Below, piece by piece: positions 1-11,850 of a stretch of DNA of 64,000 bases; the first letter of the stretch is position 1, and each line of letters opens with the position of its first letter. The translations under genes were made by a program, and so were the position numbers. Source of the DNA: Ursus arctos (Eukaryota; Chordata; Mammalia; Carnivora; Ursidae); contig NW_026622986.1 of NCBI RefSeq assembly GCF_023065955.2, positions 19,307,848 through 19,371,847 of the forward strand, given 5' to 3'. The notes below the pieces were generated by a model that was not told the DNA's origin, searched no databases, and saw only the letters and a list, made by a program, of their open reading frames with translations.

Positions 1-589
1 ATCTAGAAATTTCTTTAAAACTGCAAATATACTAAAATGTTGTAGTTTATATATAGGTTACTGCTATTTTGAGGTTTTGAAAAATAGAATGAAATCAAGG
101 GTAGGCTATTTTAAAAATGCAGAAAATCTCTTCCACAGAAATACCTAGCAAACCGTTATTATTCTTGGAGTAATATCTTTAGTCAGTGGCTTGTGTTTAC
201 AGGAATTTTTCTGCTTGGGGGGGGATAATACTGAGAGATCAATATACTCATTGGGTAGAGATATGTGGTTTTTAAACACATTTGGCAAAACCATTTTAAA
301 CAGAAGATTGTTATATTTTTTGCTAGAATATTGCCTTTAAGTCCAAAACATGCATTTCTTGACAGATTTCTTTAAAAAAAAATGGGCAACCAACATGTGT
401 CACTTAAGTAAACAGCTTGTGATATAAAGCTGAATGAAGCTGAAGTTGTATAATTAATTTATCATTTTATCATACCAATTCTTCTGTTTTCCAGGATTTC
501 CAAACACACAATCATAAAGGAATTTAGAGTGTATAAGATAGGAAGTTCAGTTCCTTTTTCATTCATAAAAACACATAAATGTTGTATAA

Positions 590-1100
590 ATACCCCTATT
601 TACATTCATATGTATTTTGCCACAGCTGATAAAAGCTCTTCAAGGATCTCCCTTTGGGATGGGGAGCCACATGTTTACATGGTCTGGAGAAGTTCATACA
701 GTGTTTGTCCTCTTTGTTTATAGGGTGATCACAAAATCCCCATGCACAACTTTTATTTGAGTTTTTCCATTTTCCACACAAACATTAATTTTTTTCCACC
801 ACGTTCACAAGGTCACTTTCTTCCATGTTCATTGTTGAAAGTCAATAAAGTAATACCTGACAGCTGTCTCTAGGTCTTCAGATAGAGTTAGTAGAGCTGA
901 GGAATTTCTCGCACAATGGCCTAGAATGAATCGTCATTGTTTGTTGGGTTTGGACATCAAGAGTGCCCCAACATATCTGACCCATGCCCATTTTATCATC
1001 CACTGTATATGTCATTATGATATTCTTAAACCAGGAAAGCATGCGGTGTTGGTGCACCACCTCAAAGTCTAACTGTTGCATGGAGCCATCTATTGGTGGA
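590..1100 (-). other. Unassigned stretch with a weak coding look
   Basis: In reverse, 1100-870 reads PPIDGSMQQLDFEVV then a long frame to a stop near 878, followed by NMEESDLVNVVEKN in the same direction. It has no domain I recognise and stops break it up. It may be an old retrocopy or chance. Confidence 0.2.
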
Positions 1101-1264
1101 AGAGTAAATCATGAGTAAGCAGGGTCCATGTTCCACAAGCAGTATGGCTGACATGCTATTAAATAAAATTTGGCCCCATCAAGTGATCTCATAAAATCAA
1201 TGTCCACATTATGACATCAGGAGGCTGCTACTGCTCGATTAGAAGACACCTGCAGTCTCAGCAT

Positions 1265-1705
1265 TAAAGTGGCTCAGAGACCCCCTGCCCAACCTCTTTT
1301 CCTACCAGGCTTCTCTTCCCTCCTCCTGTTTCAACGGCACTCACTCTCTTGCTGTCCTCCAATGGCCCGTGTTCCTTCCCTTCTCAGCACATTCATATGA
1401 AATGGTCTTTTTTCTTTCCTCCTTTCGTATAGCTAATTCCCACTCATGTTTCAGTGGAATCATCACTTCCTTGTGCAGCTCTCATTGATCTCAACTTGAT
1501 CATACCTCCCTGCCACAGACTCTGAGAGCATTAGGCACTCCCCCTTCATGGCACTCACCACACTCGTAATTATGTAAAAAGTCTTCACTAGTGTGATGAC
1601 CAGACAAATATCCACCTCTCCTATTAGATATACAGAATGCAGTGCTGGGTAAGATCTGATAAACATTACCTAGCACAGTGCCTTGCATATAGTAAGTGCT
1701 TAATA
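1265..1705 (+). repeat. LINE-2 3' end fragment, sense
   Basis: Contains 'aacctcttttcctaccaggc', 'ttgatctcaacttgatcata' and the L2-like end 'tagcacagtgccttgcatat' then 'agtaagtgcttaatagac'. The short open frames on the opposite strand here (1463-1817) are chance readings of this repeat. Confidence 0.7.
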
Positions 1706-2039
1706 GACAACCAGAAATGGACTGCATGTTTCTATGTAGACATATTTCTGTGAAAAGGAAACAAAAGCACATTGTGTAACTGATACTAAATGAGTATGTA
1801 ATATATAGAATTATCATCTGAAAATGTTTTTATTATAAAGCATCTAAAGTATTTCAATTTTTAAACTGCTGACAAGGCTCTAGAATATTTTGAGCTTGGG
1901 GGAGGAAGAAAAATCTGTATCAGGAATGCAGTTACTGGAATTATATAAATGCGGTATATAGTAATAGGATTTTTTCTTCCATTATCACCTTAGAGAAGTG
2001 GACAGAACCTTCAGGGTGGTTTCCTTCCTCACTCATGTA

Positions 2040-2275
2040 GTATCACCTTACTTTGTTGTCGATAGCACCTTTTACTTCTCATTTCTCAATATCATCTTAC
2101 ATTTCAATGACATCAATATTTGCTCATTGTCTGTCTTTCCCACCACAATTTAAGGTCTATGAGGATGAGAGCTTTTTCCATCTTATTCACCTCTGGGTCT
2201 CCATGCCTAAAACAGAGCTTGGGTTAGTTTAGGTACTACAAAAGCATTTGTTTAATGAATGAATGAATGTATATT
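2040..2275 (+). repeat. LINE-2-type 3' end fragment, sense
   Basis: Contains 'ttaaggtctatgaggatgag', 'ctctgggtctccatgcctaa', 'aacagagcttgggttag' and the terminal 'ttgtttaatgaatgaatgaa', the usual end pattern of L2-like elements. Confidence 0.6.
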
Positions 2276-2279
2276 TAAT

Positions 2280-4190
2280 CTCAACTCAGTGAATTAACAT
2301 GTTGCATGGAATTACTAGTGTAGCCGAAAATTGCCTCAAAGTTTCCCTATAAAACTTCTATTTGATTTCAGATACTTTCCCTGATATAGGTAAAAACTAA
2401 TTTTAATAGGTTTAAATTGTATAACTTAGTTGTCATAAACATTTAAAAACTCACCAAAAGCTTTGTTCTCTGAACAGTGAGTTACTATATTCACAGAGAT
2501 AATTTTCCTGAGACATACTACAATCGTTCTAAATCTTCGGTGATACAAAAAGGAATAAGAAATATCCATACTAAGGAATAAGACACGGAGCTGAAAAAGT
2601 TAGACTCAGAATGATTCTTGCAAGGTCTTTATTATACTCTTTATAGAAAAAGCTCACTAACCCAATTAAAATTCCCAATCTATGGTATTCAAGGTGATTT
2701 CCTACTTAGTGGTTGATGGCTGGTTTCTACTGTCTTTCACACTACATTTGATTCCTGAAGGAGAAAAACATTCATATGGTTGAACATAGAAGAACAATGG
2801 GAAAAAATAAAAATGAGGAGTCTTTAGGAAGCATCTGACAGGAAGAATAATATGAGGAGACAGCAAGGTCTGGAGCAAAATGTCAGTCATGAATGATTGT
2901 ATCTGTCCCTTGGCACACTGCTGTTCATGAGAGTTGATAATGATTCAATGCAAATAGAAGAGCTGCATTTTATGACAAAATTATTGGACATAACTCAGTT
3001 TGCTGTCTTCCTTGAAGGGTGGGGAATAATGACAGAGAAAATAAAACGAATATATGTGTGTAAAAAAGCAAATGTGTACAAATGAATACCAAACTTCAAG
3101 CTAAAATCCTTGTACAAGTTTTTCTTCCCAAAGGGACACCAGTATACATTGTCTATAAAATGTGAATAAAAGTCTTTCAGTAGAGTGTTAAAAGTAATAT
3201 CCTCAATTCAAATTCCTCTAAAAATCAATACTATCTAATAAACATGAAATACAATGTATAAAGGTGTTACTACTCAGGAAAGTATATATTATGTATATGT
3301 AAAGAATGGGGGAATTTTCTTGCTTGAATAAATCATTGGATTCCCCAAAATAAGAATAATGTTCGGTATTTAACAGACAAGTCAAAAATACCCAACTTTT
3401 ATTCTCAAGGTAGATTAATGAAATAAAACGATGCATTGAAAAAAGATTACAAACCTAAAACATAAACTAAAGAAGAAAGACCATATTAGTATAAGAATTA
3501 AGTCAGTAACAAAAGAGATCAGACTAGCCATTAATTCACACAGGATAGGAATTAAATAGGATAAACAATGGTTTATTAATTAAAGATTAAATGAATTTAT
3601 CATTTTTCTACTTACTTAACGCATATATTGAGCATTGACTCTAAGTCAGGCATCCTTCCATTTGCTGATAAAGTGTTATAATGATAGAAATAAAACTTCA
3701 AGGCTTTTTTTGCATAAACTCAAAGGAGGCATGTTTAAATTGCTAACTACATTTTAATATTCCCCGATGCATGTGAGGACAAGTAATGAAATCTGAATAG
3801 ATATGATTCACATGAATGCTATATTTTAATTTCAATCAATTATTATTAGGTTTCTTTTACATGCCATTAATTCAGCCGAGTGTCAAGAAGAAAAATAAGT
3901 TATGATTTAAATGGCTCACAAATAAAAGGGAAGAAAAACACCATATATATCATACTTGAGTGTGAGCAAATTCCATTGTATTATGGAAAACAGTACAGTG
4001 CTTTGGTGGGGTTGCAGTGAGATGAAGGGCCTGTGTGAAATTAGCAAGGTACATTAAAGGGTATAGCATTTGAAGGGGGCCTTGAAAACTGTGCAAGAAA
4101 CCACCAAGTGCATAAAGTATATGAGAATATTCCAAGCATTGTGGTATTCTTTACTTGGAATTAAAGGCACTGGCATATAGAAATGTTTGA
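2280..4190. other. No gene seen: unique AT-rich intron-type DNA
   Basis: Short open frames (longest about 70 residues) have no domain, splice context or repeat signature. A poly-purine-rich patch and normal AT-rich sequence only. Confidence 0.7.
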
Positions 4191-4199
4191 ATATTTTGG

Positions 4200-4450
4200 G
4201 CCCTGAATAGTCTGATGCAATTAGAATATCAAAAGTGAGTTAAAGACTTAAGAGTCAAGATTAGATATAGACCAAGGCCATGTTATAAAAAGTGTCCTTA
4301 ATGCCATTGCGAGAATTTAAGACTCAGTCCTATAGCCAATGGGAAGCCACTGGTAGCTGTTAAGTAATGGAGTAACCTAACGAGATTGCCTTCTTGGTAG
4401 CCTGAAACTAAGAAAGAGAAATCATACAAAAACCGTTGAAACTATGAAGG
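4200..4450 (+). repeat. Ancient interspersed repeat, family unassigned
   Basis: 'aggccatgttataaaaagtg' and 'ctatagccaatgggaagcca', then 'aatggagtaacctaacgaga', resemble a widespread mammalian repeat with a '...caatgggaagccattgg...gagtgacatgatc...' core. Related stretches occur at about 11165-11850 and 47010-47430. I cannot name the family with confidence. Confidence 0.5.
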
Positions 4451-4489
4451 TATAATCTATAGGACAGAGTTCAGAATATTTGGGGCTAC

Positions 4490-4660
4490 AGCATTTATCA
4501 GAAGAAGTGCATGCCTGAGGATCTAGGTACAGAGCAACTTTGGAATTTTAGTTACATCACTTACTGGTGTATGAGTTTGGGCAGGTTGCCCCATTTACTT
4601 TGGCATCTCCTTTCTTAACAGTAAAGTGGCAACGACAGCAGTACTCATTCACAGTCTGTT
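4490..4660 (+). repeat. MIR remnant, sense
   Basis: Contains 'tacatcacttactggtgtat', 'gagtttgggcaggttgcccc', then 'tttcttaacagtaaagtggc', the MIR core-to-3' order. Confidence 0.6.
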
Positions 4661-4979
4661 ATTTCAACTCTCTGTGATCAAATACACTTTTTAGTTCAGT
4701 ACACATACCCTATTTTAGGTGTATATCCAGTGAGTTTGTACTATTGATTCCATAATAAGATATATGAATACTTCCAAAGTAAAATATGACTATTTTTGCT
4801 CAGTGGAATCAATAAAGACTAAAAATAGCCTCTTGTCAGTGTGTGTCAGGTCCTTACGTCAAATGAGTAAAAAACATTGTTCTTAATTTTCAGAGCTTTT
4901 TAGATTTTGAATTTGGAATTGGGTAGGGACCGACATTCCTCATGGCCACATTCATTAGTGAAAAGAAGCTGCAAGTAGA

Positions 4980-4999
4980 CACACACACACACACACACT
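4980..4999. repeat. Short (CA)n microsatellite
   Basis: Ten CA units following 'gcaagtaga'. Confidence 0.95.
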
Positions 5000-6064
5000 G
5001 ACAAGAGGAAGGTAATTAGAAAAGTCTTAGGTGAATATATTAAAAGAATAAAAATGATAAAGTTCTATCCATAAATTTGAGATGCCAAAGTTTCTTCTCA
5101 TTTATGAAAGACTGAACATTCCAAAACTGCCTGTGGGCTTAACAGAAAAACAATGAGTGATGTCTTCCATGAGACTTGGACGGGAGGGCAATGCTTTTTC
5201 TCAGTGTTTCCCACCCTTTCAACCACACAGTCAGTGACAGAGAAACTACAATCTCCCACTACTTTCAAATATGACTCAAGTATATTTATTTTGAGCTCAA
5301 TGGAGTGTAACAGAAATAACCCAGTTCTTTACTAGACATGTTTTTAACCACCGTGAACCTCTTTTCCTTTATGTGAAAAATGAAAACTGTCATATTTACC
5401 TTGTCTTTTGTGAGAATTAGAGATTGAGCATTTAAAGTTGCTAACACAACGCCTGGAGTGTAAGACACACGGACATTCTACCAGTATCTTCATGCATGAA
5501 TATTTAACATTATTAGTAGTACATTAAAAATACATTTCTAAAATATAAATCACAATTATTTAAACATCATCCCTCATCCTATTTTCTTTCCAGTGAGATG
5601 TTTTGGGAGAGAGAGAGGAAGAAAAATTAAAATGAGAAAAACAAATAAATATAAATATGTAACTATGAGATACATAGATCTCTTCTGTCTCAAGGATTAG
5701 ATTAGTGCCCCAGTATTCTTGGGGGAGGGGAGACTCAGGAATGAGCTGGTAGCCTGGCACTCGAAGGACACTCTAAGGACAAAACCGCTGCCCTGCAATC
5801 ATCCTACTGCATGATGCCCTGGACCACAGAGGTCTACACATTTGTCCTGTGAAGAAATACAGTCAAATGTCTGCTGGGGATCTTTTCCCCCTTACTTCCT
5901 TCTGCAGTTCTAATCATCTCAGGAGCATGCATGCAGCTCTTTTAATACAATAGACAGAAGAGGTAAAGGGTCCTTTGTTTCTGCTCCATGCTTGCAGTTC
6001 ACTATAGCCCACTAAGAACAGTCATAACCTCCCTCTGATGACACATTCATTGGGATCCAGTGAA

Positions 6065-6215
6065 AACATATATATGTGTAGGCATGCACACACATACCTG
6101 TACACACAGACGCATGTATATATACCTACTATGCCAGGTATGTATACACCTGTGTATATGCATCTCCTGCCATCCTGTGCACATGCACACACACATACAT
6201 ATAGCCACCGGAACA
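6065..6215. repeat. Degenerate CA/TATG-rich tract
   Basis: A 150-base stretch rich in 'cacacacat', 'tatgtgta' and 'tgtatata' motifs. Four overlapping open frames on both strands (6022-6301) come from this simple-sequence bias and are not genes. Confidence 0.85.
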
Positions 6216-6339
6216 TTTTCCATGCTACTGCTCCCCGAGAGCCATTCTCTTAAGGGAGAAATCATGAATAACAGGTGAACACCAAACAGAAGCGAAATCA
6301 AAATAAGCCGCCAAGATTCTATTATGGAGGCTAAGACTG

Positions 6340-6542
6340 TTTTTTTTTTTTTTTTTTTTAAAGATTTTATTTATTTATGTGACAGAGAGACAGCCAGCGA
6401 GAGAGGGAACACAGCAGGGGAGTGGGAGAGGAAGAAGCAGGCTCACAGCAGAGGAGCCCGATGTGGGACTCGATCCCGGCACGCCGGGATCACGCCCTGA
6501 GCCGAAGGCAGACGCTTTAACGACTGCGCTACCCAGGCGCCC
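6340..6542 (-). mobile_element. Carnivore tRNA-Lys SINE, antisense
   Basis: Begins with a poly-T run (6340-6359), then 'aagattttatttatttatgt', a GA-rich block and 'actcgatcccggcacgccgg', and ends 'ctacccaggcgcccc', the reverse complement of a SINE head. It is flanked by the 9-bp direct repeat 'ctaagactg' at 6331-6339 and 6543-6551. The body matches the arctoid subfamily and looks little decayed. Confidence 0.95.
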
Positions 6543-6551
6543 CTAAGACTG

Positions 6552-9500
6552 GTTTTTTAAGGACGAATAAAAAGAGTGGGAGTTTACACTGTCGTTTAAC
6601 AGCTGTCTTAGGGCACATCACCATTGTCTTGGGAAACCACTCTGGCAGATGAAGAAAGAGAAGACATAGCCCCTAATCATCTTTTAATGATGTGAGATTA
6701 AACATACAACTACAATATTTAAAAAGACAAACCCCAAAGTAATTCGTGTCAACCATGAACATCTTTTTTGGAAAGTGGTCCGCCTGTGCCAATCCTACCA
6801 TCTTCCCCTTTGTTGCATTTTTCCCCCCACTCTTGGAATCTCTTGATATCCAGTTTTAAAGAGCCACCCTTTTTCACCTACAGCCGCCAAATCTTCTGGT
6901 GTCTGATGTTAATCTGGTTGCTGGCATCTGCTACCAAGCAAACTCGGCTCAGCTTTTTATCACTTTTGGACAACGGCCATTTCAAGACTTAGAGAGCATG
7001 AACTTGTGATCTTCATGGCAAATGTTAATACGTCATACCAAACACAACTGGAGGAGTTTCTGAATACAAAAGCAGGTAACAGTGAATTGTCCATTTCACA
7101 AAAGCAACAAAACCGTTTCTATAATATTTCAATTGTATACTGATTATGACTTTGGCTTTGATTTTTGAAACGTCCCTGTCAAGAGGCAGATCTCATAATA
7201 ACGTATGTGTGTGTGTGAAGGACAATCAGCAATGTCTCTTTAGTACTGCTCGAGCTGACATTAGTTAAGATTATGTTAAGGAACAATTGACATAATTCCA
7301 GAAAAAGGAGCTGAATTTCCAAACTCTTGGTTCAATTCATTTAATTAAATATATGTTCCAAACAATTTTTTTTTTCTTTTTCTTTGCTCTATTTTAGACT
7401 CTACATGTTACATCAATCTCTTCTTTGACTGGCTTTGTTTATATTTTTACATGTCACCCCTCATTAGATCAATGCTTCACATAAACGATTCCCATGACAT
7501 AATCATCTCCTGTCATTCTTGTGATATTTGTCAGCCTCTTCCCATGTCACACTGTGTTCGTTGGTAGGATGGTTGTCCTTATGCTGATGGAAATCAGATT
7601 TCCTGCTGCATCTTGGCCTTCGTGAACAGCAGAAGGAAGTACTTCAGGGTGACGTACAGCTGCCGATTATACAAGTCTCCTTTCAGCTTTATCTACAGTT
7701 AGGTTCTGGGCATGATGTGCGGAAGGAATGCACAACCTTCCTTCCATGGCCCCAATCCATTGATTTTTCTCTCTTCCTTCTTGGTAGCAGGGTCAGTTGG
7801 TTGTCTCATGGCTTTATACAGATGACAACCTGCCACTGGGGTCTCTCCATACTCTGGTATTCTTCTGTGGGTACTCAAAGCGCCACCTGTCCCACATTTC
7901 ATGCAAGCAGGACACTCGTAATTTAATGCATTTAGTTTAAACCCTGAAATCATCATTTGCATAAAGTACTTCATTGTAGGGTGTTTGTTTTTGGCCATTT
8001 TTGTTTTGTTTTAACTCTAAAGGCTATTATTCCTAAATCATGGTCATTTGAGTTAAAATAGACGACCTTAAAGATAGTAGAAATAATTATTAGGGTATTT
8101 GTTCAAAGAGTTGTAGTGAAGTTCTATCTTCAAAGAAACAGATTCAGAGTAAAACTTGGTAAATAGGATTGCATTTTACCATGGAATGGCAGGAGTATAA
8201 AATATGTAGACCTATGCTTTGTTAGAACAATATGAACAATTACCACCTTGTAAAATCTAAGCCAGATTTAGCTGAACCTCATATAGCAATCACTAGGCTT
8301 CAGAAAACTTCCTCAATTGGAATGAGCACATTATTTTCTGGTTGAATCTCTCATTCTTTCCATCCTAAGGGGCCTCTTCCAACCTGACAGCATAACCCAG
8401 CAGCCACTGAATACAGAGTGAGTGCTGCAAGGGCTTGAGGAGCTCATCTGGGACTTCACTGCTTAGGAGAAGATTAGTTATGATCATGACAAGTGCGGGA
8501 AGAGCCTGGTTAATGATGGAATTGCCCTAAAGTGGAACCAGAAAGAAGAGTGCAGACCCAAAGTACTTCTCTTGGGGTATACTTGAAACACAAGAGTGAA
8601 GAATAAGAATGCTAACATTATTCCACACTTTGCATTTCTCATAGAAATTTCCAGCCCAATTAGTGAGGCTTCATAAACTTCCCACATTGGAGGGAAAATG
8701 AAAACTCAGACAAATAAACTTTAGGAAAGAATTCTAGACAGGAAGTGAAATCTGGCTTAGAAGATTATACAACCTAGTAATTATTCTGCATTGTTCCCGT
8801 AAACCCAGATCCAGAGTATTCCGCATCTCATCATCAGGTATAAAAATGCAATTTTCATTTGTTAAATTTCAGTCTAAATCTGCGTCTTTGGAGTCAGAAA
8901 GTAATTACCACTCTATGCACAATTATTATGGGGTAATAATTATCTTCATCATTCTTAAATTCTAATGTGTTATCTCATAAGCCTTCAGGTTTTAATTCAT
9001 GACTTCTCCAAATATTGTAGGTCTTCTGGTTGTAGTCTACATGTTGCTATGTTTATTTTCTATATATGACATTTTTTATATCTAAAAGATATTTATCTTG
9101 CTAATACTTTTATTATTGTTTTGTTTGAAATTCATTTCTCATGCATTGATTACTAGGTTCTGGCATAAGGGTATTTTATTGATCATAAAATTGCAAAGAT
9201 ATTGCATAGTGGCATTCCATCTCAGGGCTTCACACTCAATTTTACTGAATATTATTAGTGCTAACATGAGGTCAGAAAAGAATGTAAGTGGGGCTGAGCC
9301 CACAGAGAAACAGTAAGATTTCTTTAAAGGTTAAAGAAATGGATTTTCCTTCTCAAAATCTCTTGCTGGAAGAAATGCTATTTTTCTGCACCAGTATCTT
9401 CATCAGCCTTCCAGAGGATTTTGTTCACTACTGGGATCATTCACTGTTCTTTGTTGTGTTTTAATTATTTTTTGTTGCATCATCAAAGGCAATTTGCTAC

Positions 9501-10130
9501 AGATGGGTCCAGTCATATGCTCCTTCCATCCTTCTTCTTGGCACAAACATACTAACTTTGGCTCTGGTCTTTGAAATCCCTGTAACTAAGCCAAACTTTC
9601 TACATGTCTTTCAAGTTGAGGGTTTTAACCCTGTCCTCTTGTAAAAGAAAGAAAAGAGGATGTAATAACAGTCTGCCTTTGAAGACAGGGAGGGATATGA
9701 TAAATTATAAAAATCTTCTCTATGTATATCTGACCAGCCAGCACTCTCAGAGTGGGGAAAAAATCAGTGATATTTCTAACCATATTAATTTGAGAGGGAT
9801 ATACAGGATATGTTAACTAGAACAGCAATTAATCGCTACTGCATTTGGTCAAATTTGCAACAATAAAATGTGTTTCCTTCTTACACTCCTCAGTGTGTAA
9901 AGCTTTTAAACATTTTCTAACCCTGAGTAAGTATCCAGGGACACAGTAATTATAAGACTTTGGTGTCTGTAATGTCTTTTACTTATTTCACTGTGGCCTC
10001 TAATCAAGGATTTAAAGTGCCCTCTTTCAAGATTGTCTTGTCCTACCATGACTGCAAGTGAATTAGGTATTACTTGTTATTCCTTATTTAAGTTAGTGAG
10101 TTTCTTTGCATATCTCCAAAGCCAGCATTC
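6552..10130. other. No gene seen apart from the weak 7.6-8.0 kb candidate
   Basis: Mostly unique sequence with a short (GT)n patch near 7207 and no recognisable exon, repeat end or RNA gene. The small frames at 6768-6992 and 8484-8687 are low-complexity or chance. Confidence 0.6.
7570..7998 (-). pseudogene. Possible processed-gene fragment, unrecognised
   Basis: Read in reverse, several overlapping frames have few stops. One gives MAKNKHPTMKYFMQMM and later CPACMKC; another gives HEMWDRWRFEYPQKNTRVW. Below 7700 a phrase YNRQLYVTLKYFLLL appears. The richness in charged and aromatic residues, with frame changes, looks like a decayed coding fragment, but I cannot assign it to a family. No poly-A tail or target duplication was seen. 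It could equally be an old repeat read by chance. Confidence 0.25.
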
Positions 10131-10139
10131 TAATGTCAG

Positions 10140-10235
10140 TGCTTGGAACGAGAGTGCATTAGAGAGCCAGGGTTCGAATCCTGGTTCTCATTAGCAGAAT
10201 TTCTGCAATATAGTGTGTCGCAAATTCCAGGTTTA
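10140..10235 (+). repeat. MIR-like or tRNA-like remnant with a B-box
   Basis: 'gagagccagggttcgaatcc' followed by 'tggttctcattagc' resembles the tRNA-derived head of a MIR and includes a good pol III B-box (ggttcgaatcc). No A-box at the right spacing or complete cloverleaf can be drawn, so it is not called a tRNA gene. Confidence 0.5.
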
Positions 10236-10237
10236 AA

Positions 10238-10254
10238 ACACACGTGTGTGTGTG

Positions 10255-10287
<33 letters not shown>
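10238..10287. repeat. Alternating purine-pyrimidine tract (CA/TG/CG)
   Basis: A 50-base run alternates strictly: (AC) then (GT)n, a CGCGCG core and (CA)n. The centre 10244-10271 is a perfect 28-base palindrome. This is the classic composition for Z-DNA or cruciform formation. Confidence 0.95.
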
Positions 10288-11164
10288 CAGAAACATCTAT
10301 AGTGACAGAAAAAGATAATAAGAGTTATTATTGTTTAGACAGATTTGGAAAGGAATCCCTTTGAGACAGATGACAAAGCACAAGATCTTTCCCATTAGCT
10401 TAGCTGCTGTGTCCCACCTACCTTTGGTAAGATTTACCATAGTGGGACCAATAGATAGAGCCCTTCTCTAAATGTAACAGAGGGTACTCAGATGAGTTAT
10501 GTGAGCAAAATAAAGATGAATGAAAAATGAAAGAAAAGTAGCCCCCCCCCCATTTTTAAGAAAATTGAATGTACATATTTGACACTGGTGGTGAAGATGA
10601 TTTCACAGCTCCGTACGCTTTGTAGTATCTCATAGGAGGGATGTTGTGAGCCACTCTGGTGATATCACTGGTGATACCACTGCCCCCTTTGCAGTACATT
10701 TGTTGTTTAAACCTTCATCCCTGAAAATAACTGCAAAGAAAATGTGTTCTTTTGTTTTACAATATTGCTATCCAACATGGATGGCAAAGATCTGATCCAG
10801 GCAAAGAGAATAAATGCAGAGAAGACTGTAAGAGACACAATAATAATAGGGCTTTAAGAAACAACATGCTCCATTTCTAGCTGAAACTTGTTGAGATGTC
10901 CTGTAACCCAGACCATGCTTCATTGATGAGCATTAGTTAAATACAGAGATAACTTTAGAGGAAACTTATTCTTCTCCTTTTCATATCTGATGAAGTAAAC
11001 AGTGATTCCACAAATAAGATATCATGGAAACAAGTATGTGATAGCTCTTCTTTCTGCAGAAAACTTTTACCTTTACATTTAATAGAGGGCAAGGAAAATA
11101 ACACCCTATTTTAGGTCTTCTTGTTTTTCCCTTCTTAATAACACCATTGTATTTAGTCCATTGA

Positions 11165-11850
11165 TTCACTCAGTAAACTTTCATCATGCCTGGCTCTAAG
11201 CCTATGAATAAGGAAATTTCACTGTCTTCAGGAGCTCAGAGACTGCAGGAGTAGATATAATATATAATATATAATATAAAATACTACAACCACTACAATT
11301 GAATTATGAGCAAAATGCAAAGGCCACCTGTTTTTGGCTGGAATATTTCATGGAAGTGGTGATACTGAATTGATTTTGAAGAGTAAGAAGGATTTTTTTT
11401 TCCTCGTTTGAGATAAGGAAGATCATTCTGAAAGGACCATGTATAAAACTATGAAAACCACAAAGGACCATGCATTACTGAGGGAAATGTATTAATAGAC
11501 TGGAGTGGCTACAGTATAGACCGTGTGGGATTCAGGTGGCAGTGGAGGGAAGTGGGAAAACAAAGCAGCTAGCTGGAGAAGGTTGTGCATATTGAAACCA
11601 TTTGAGTTCATCCTCGAGGGTAACAGGAGTCTGCCAAATGATCTTGAATAATGAAGTGAAATGATCACATATGTGTTTCAGAATCCTACTTTTTGTGGAT
11701 TGATAAAGGATGCAAGAGAGACAGAGACAGCTATCCTAGCTGCTAAAGGACACGTGAAGACAGAATGATAGGCCAATCCCAAGGTTTCTGTGTGATGAGG
11801 GCTTGAACCAAGATGTTGGCCATAAGAAAGGAGGAAATCATAAAAGGTTT
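11165..11850 (+). repeat. Ancient interspersed repeat, same unassigned family
   Basis: Starts with 'catcatgcctggctctaagc' and 'ctgtcttcaggagctcagag'. It continues 'gaagtgaaatgatcacatat' and 'cctagctgctaaaggacacg', then 'atgagggcttgaaccaagat'. The order fits the long repeat also seen at 4200-4450. A TA-rich stretch (11256-11280) lies inside. Confidence 0.5.

Noticed and set aside
6022..6301. Overlapping small open frames on both strands
   Set aside because: They are produced by the degenerate CA/TATG simple-sequence tract.
10150..10200. Possible tRNA gene from the B-box 'ggttcgaatcc'
   Set aside because: No A-box, acceptor stem or anticodon arm at the right spacing; better explained as a MIR or tRNA-derived remnant.
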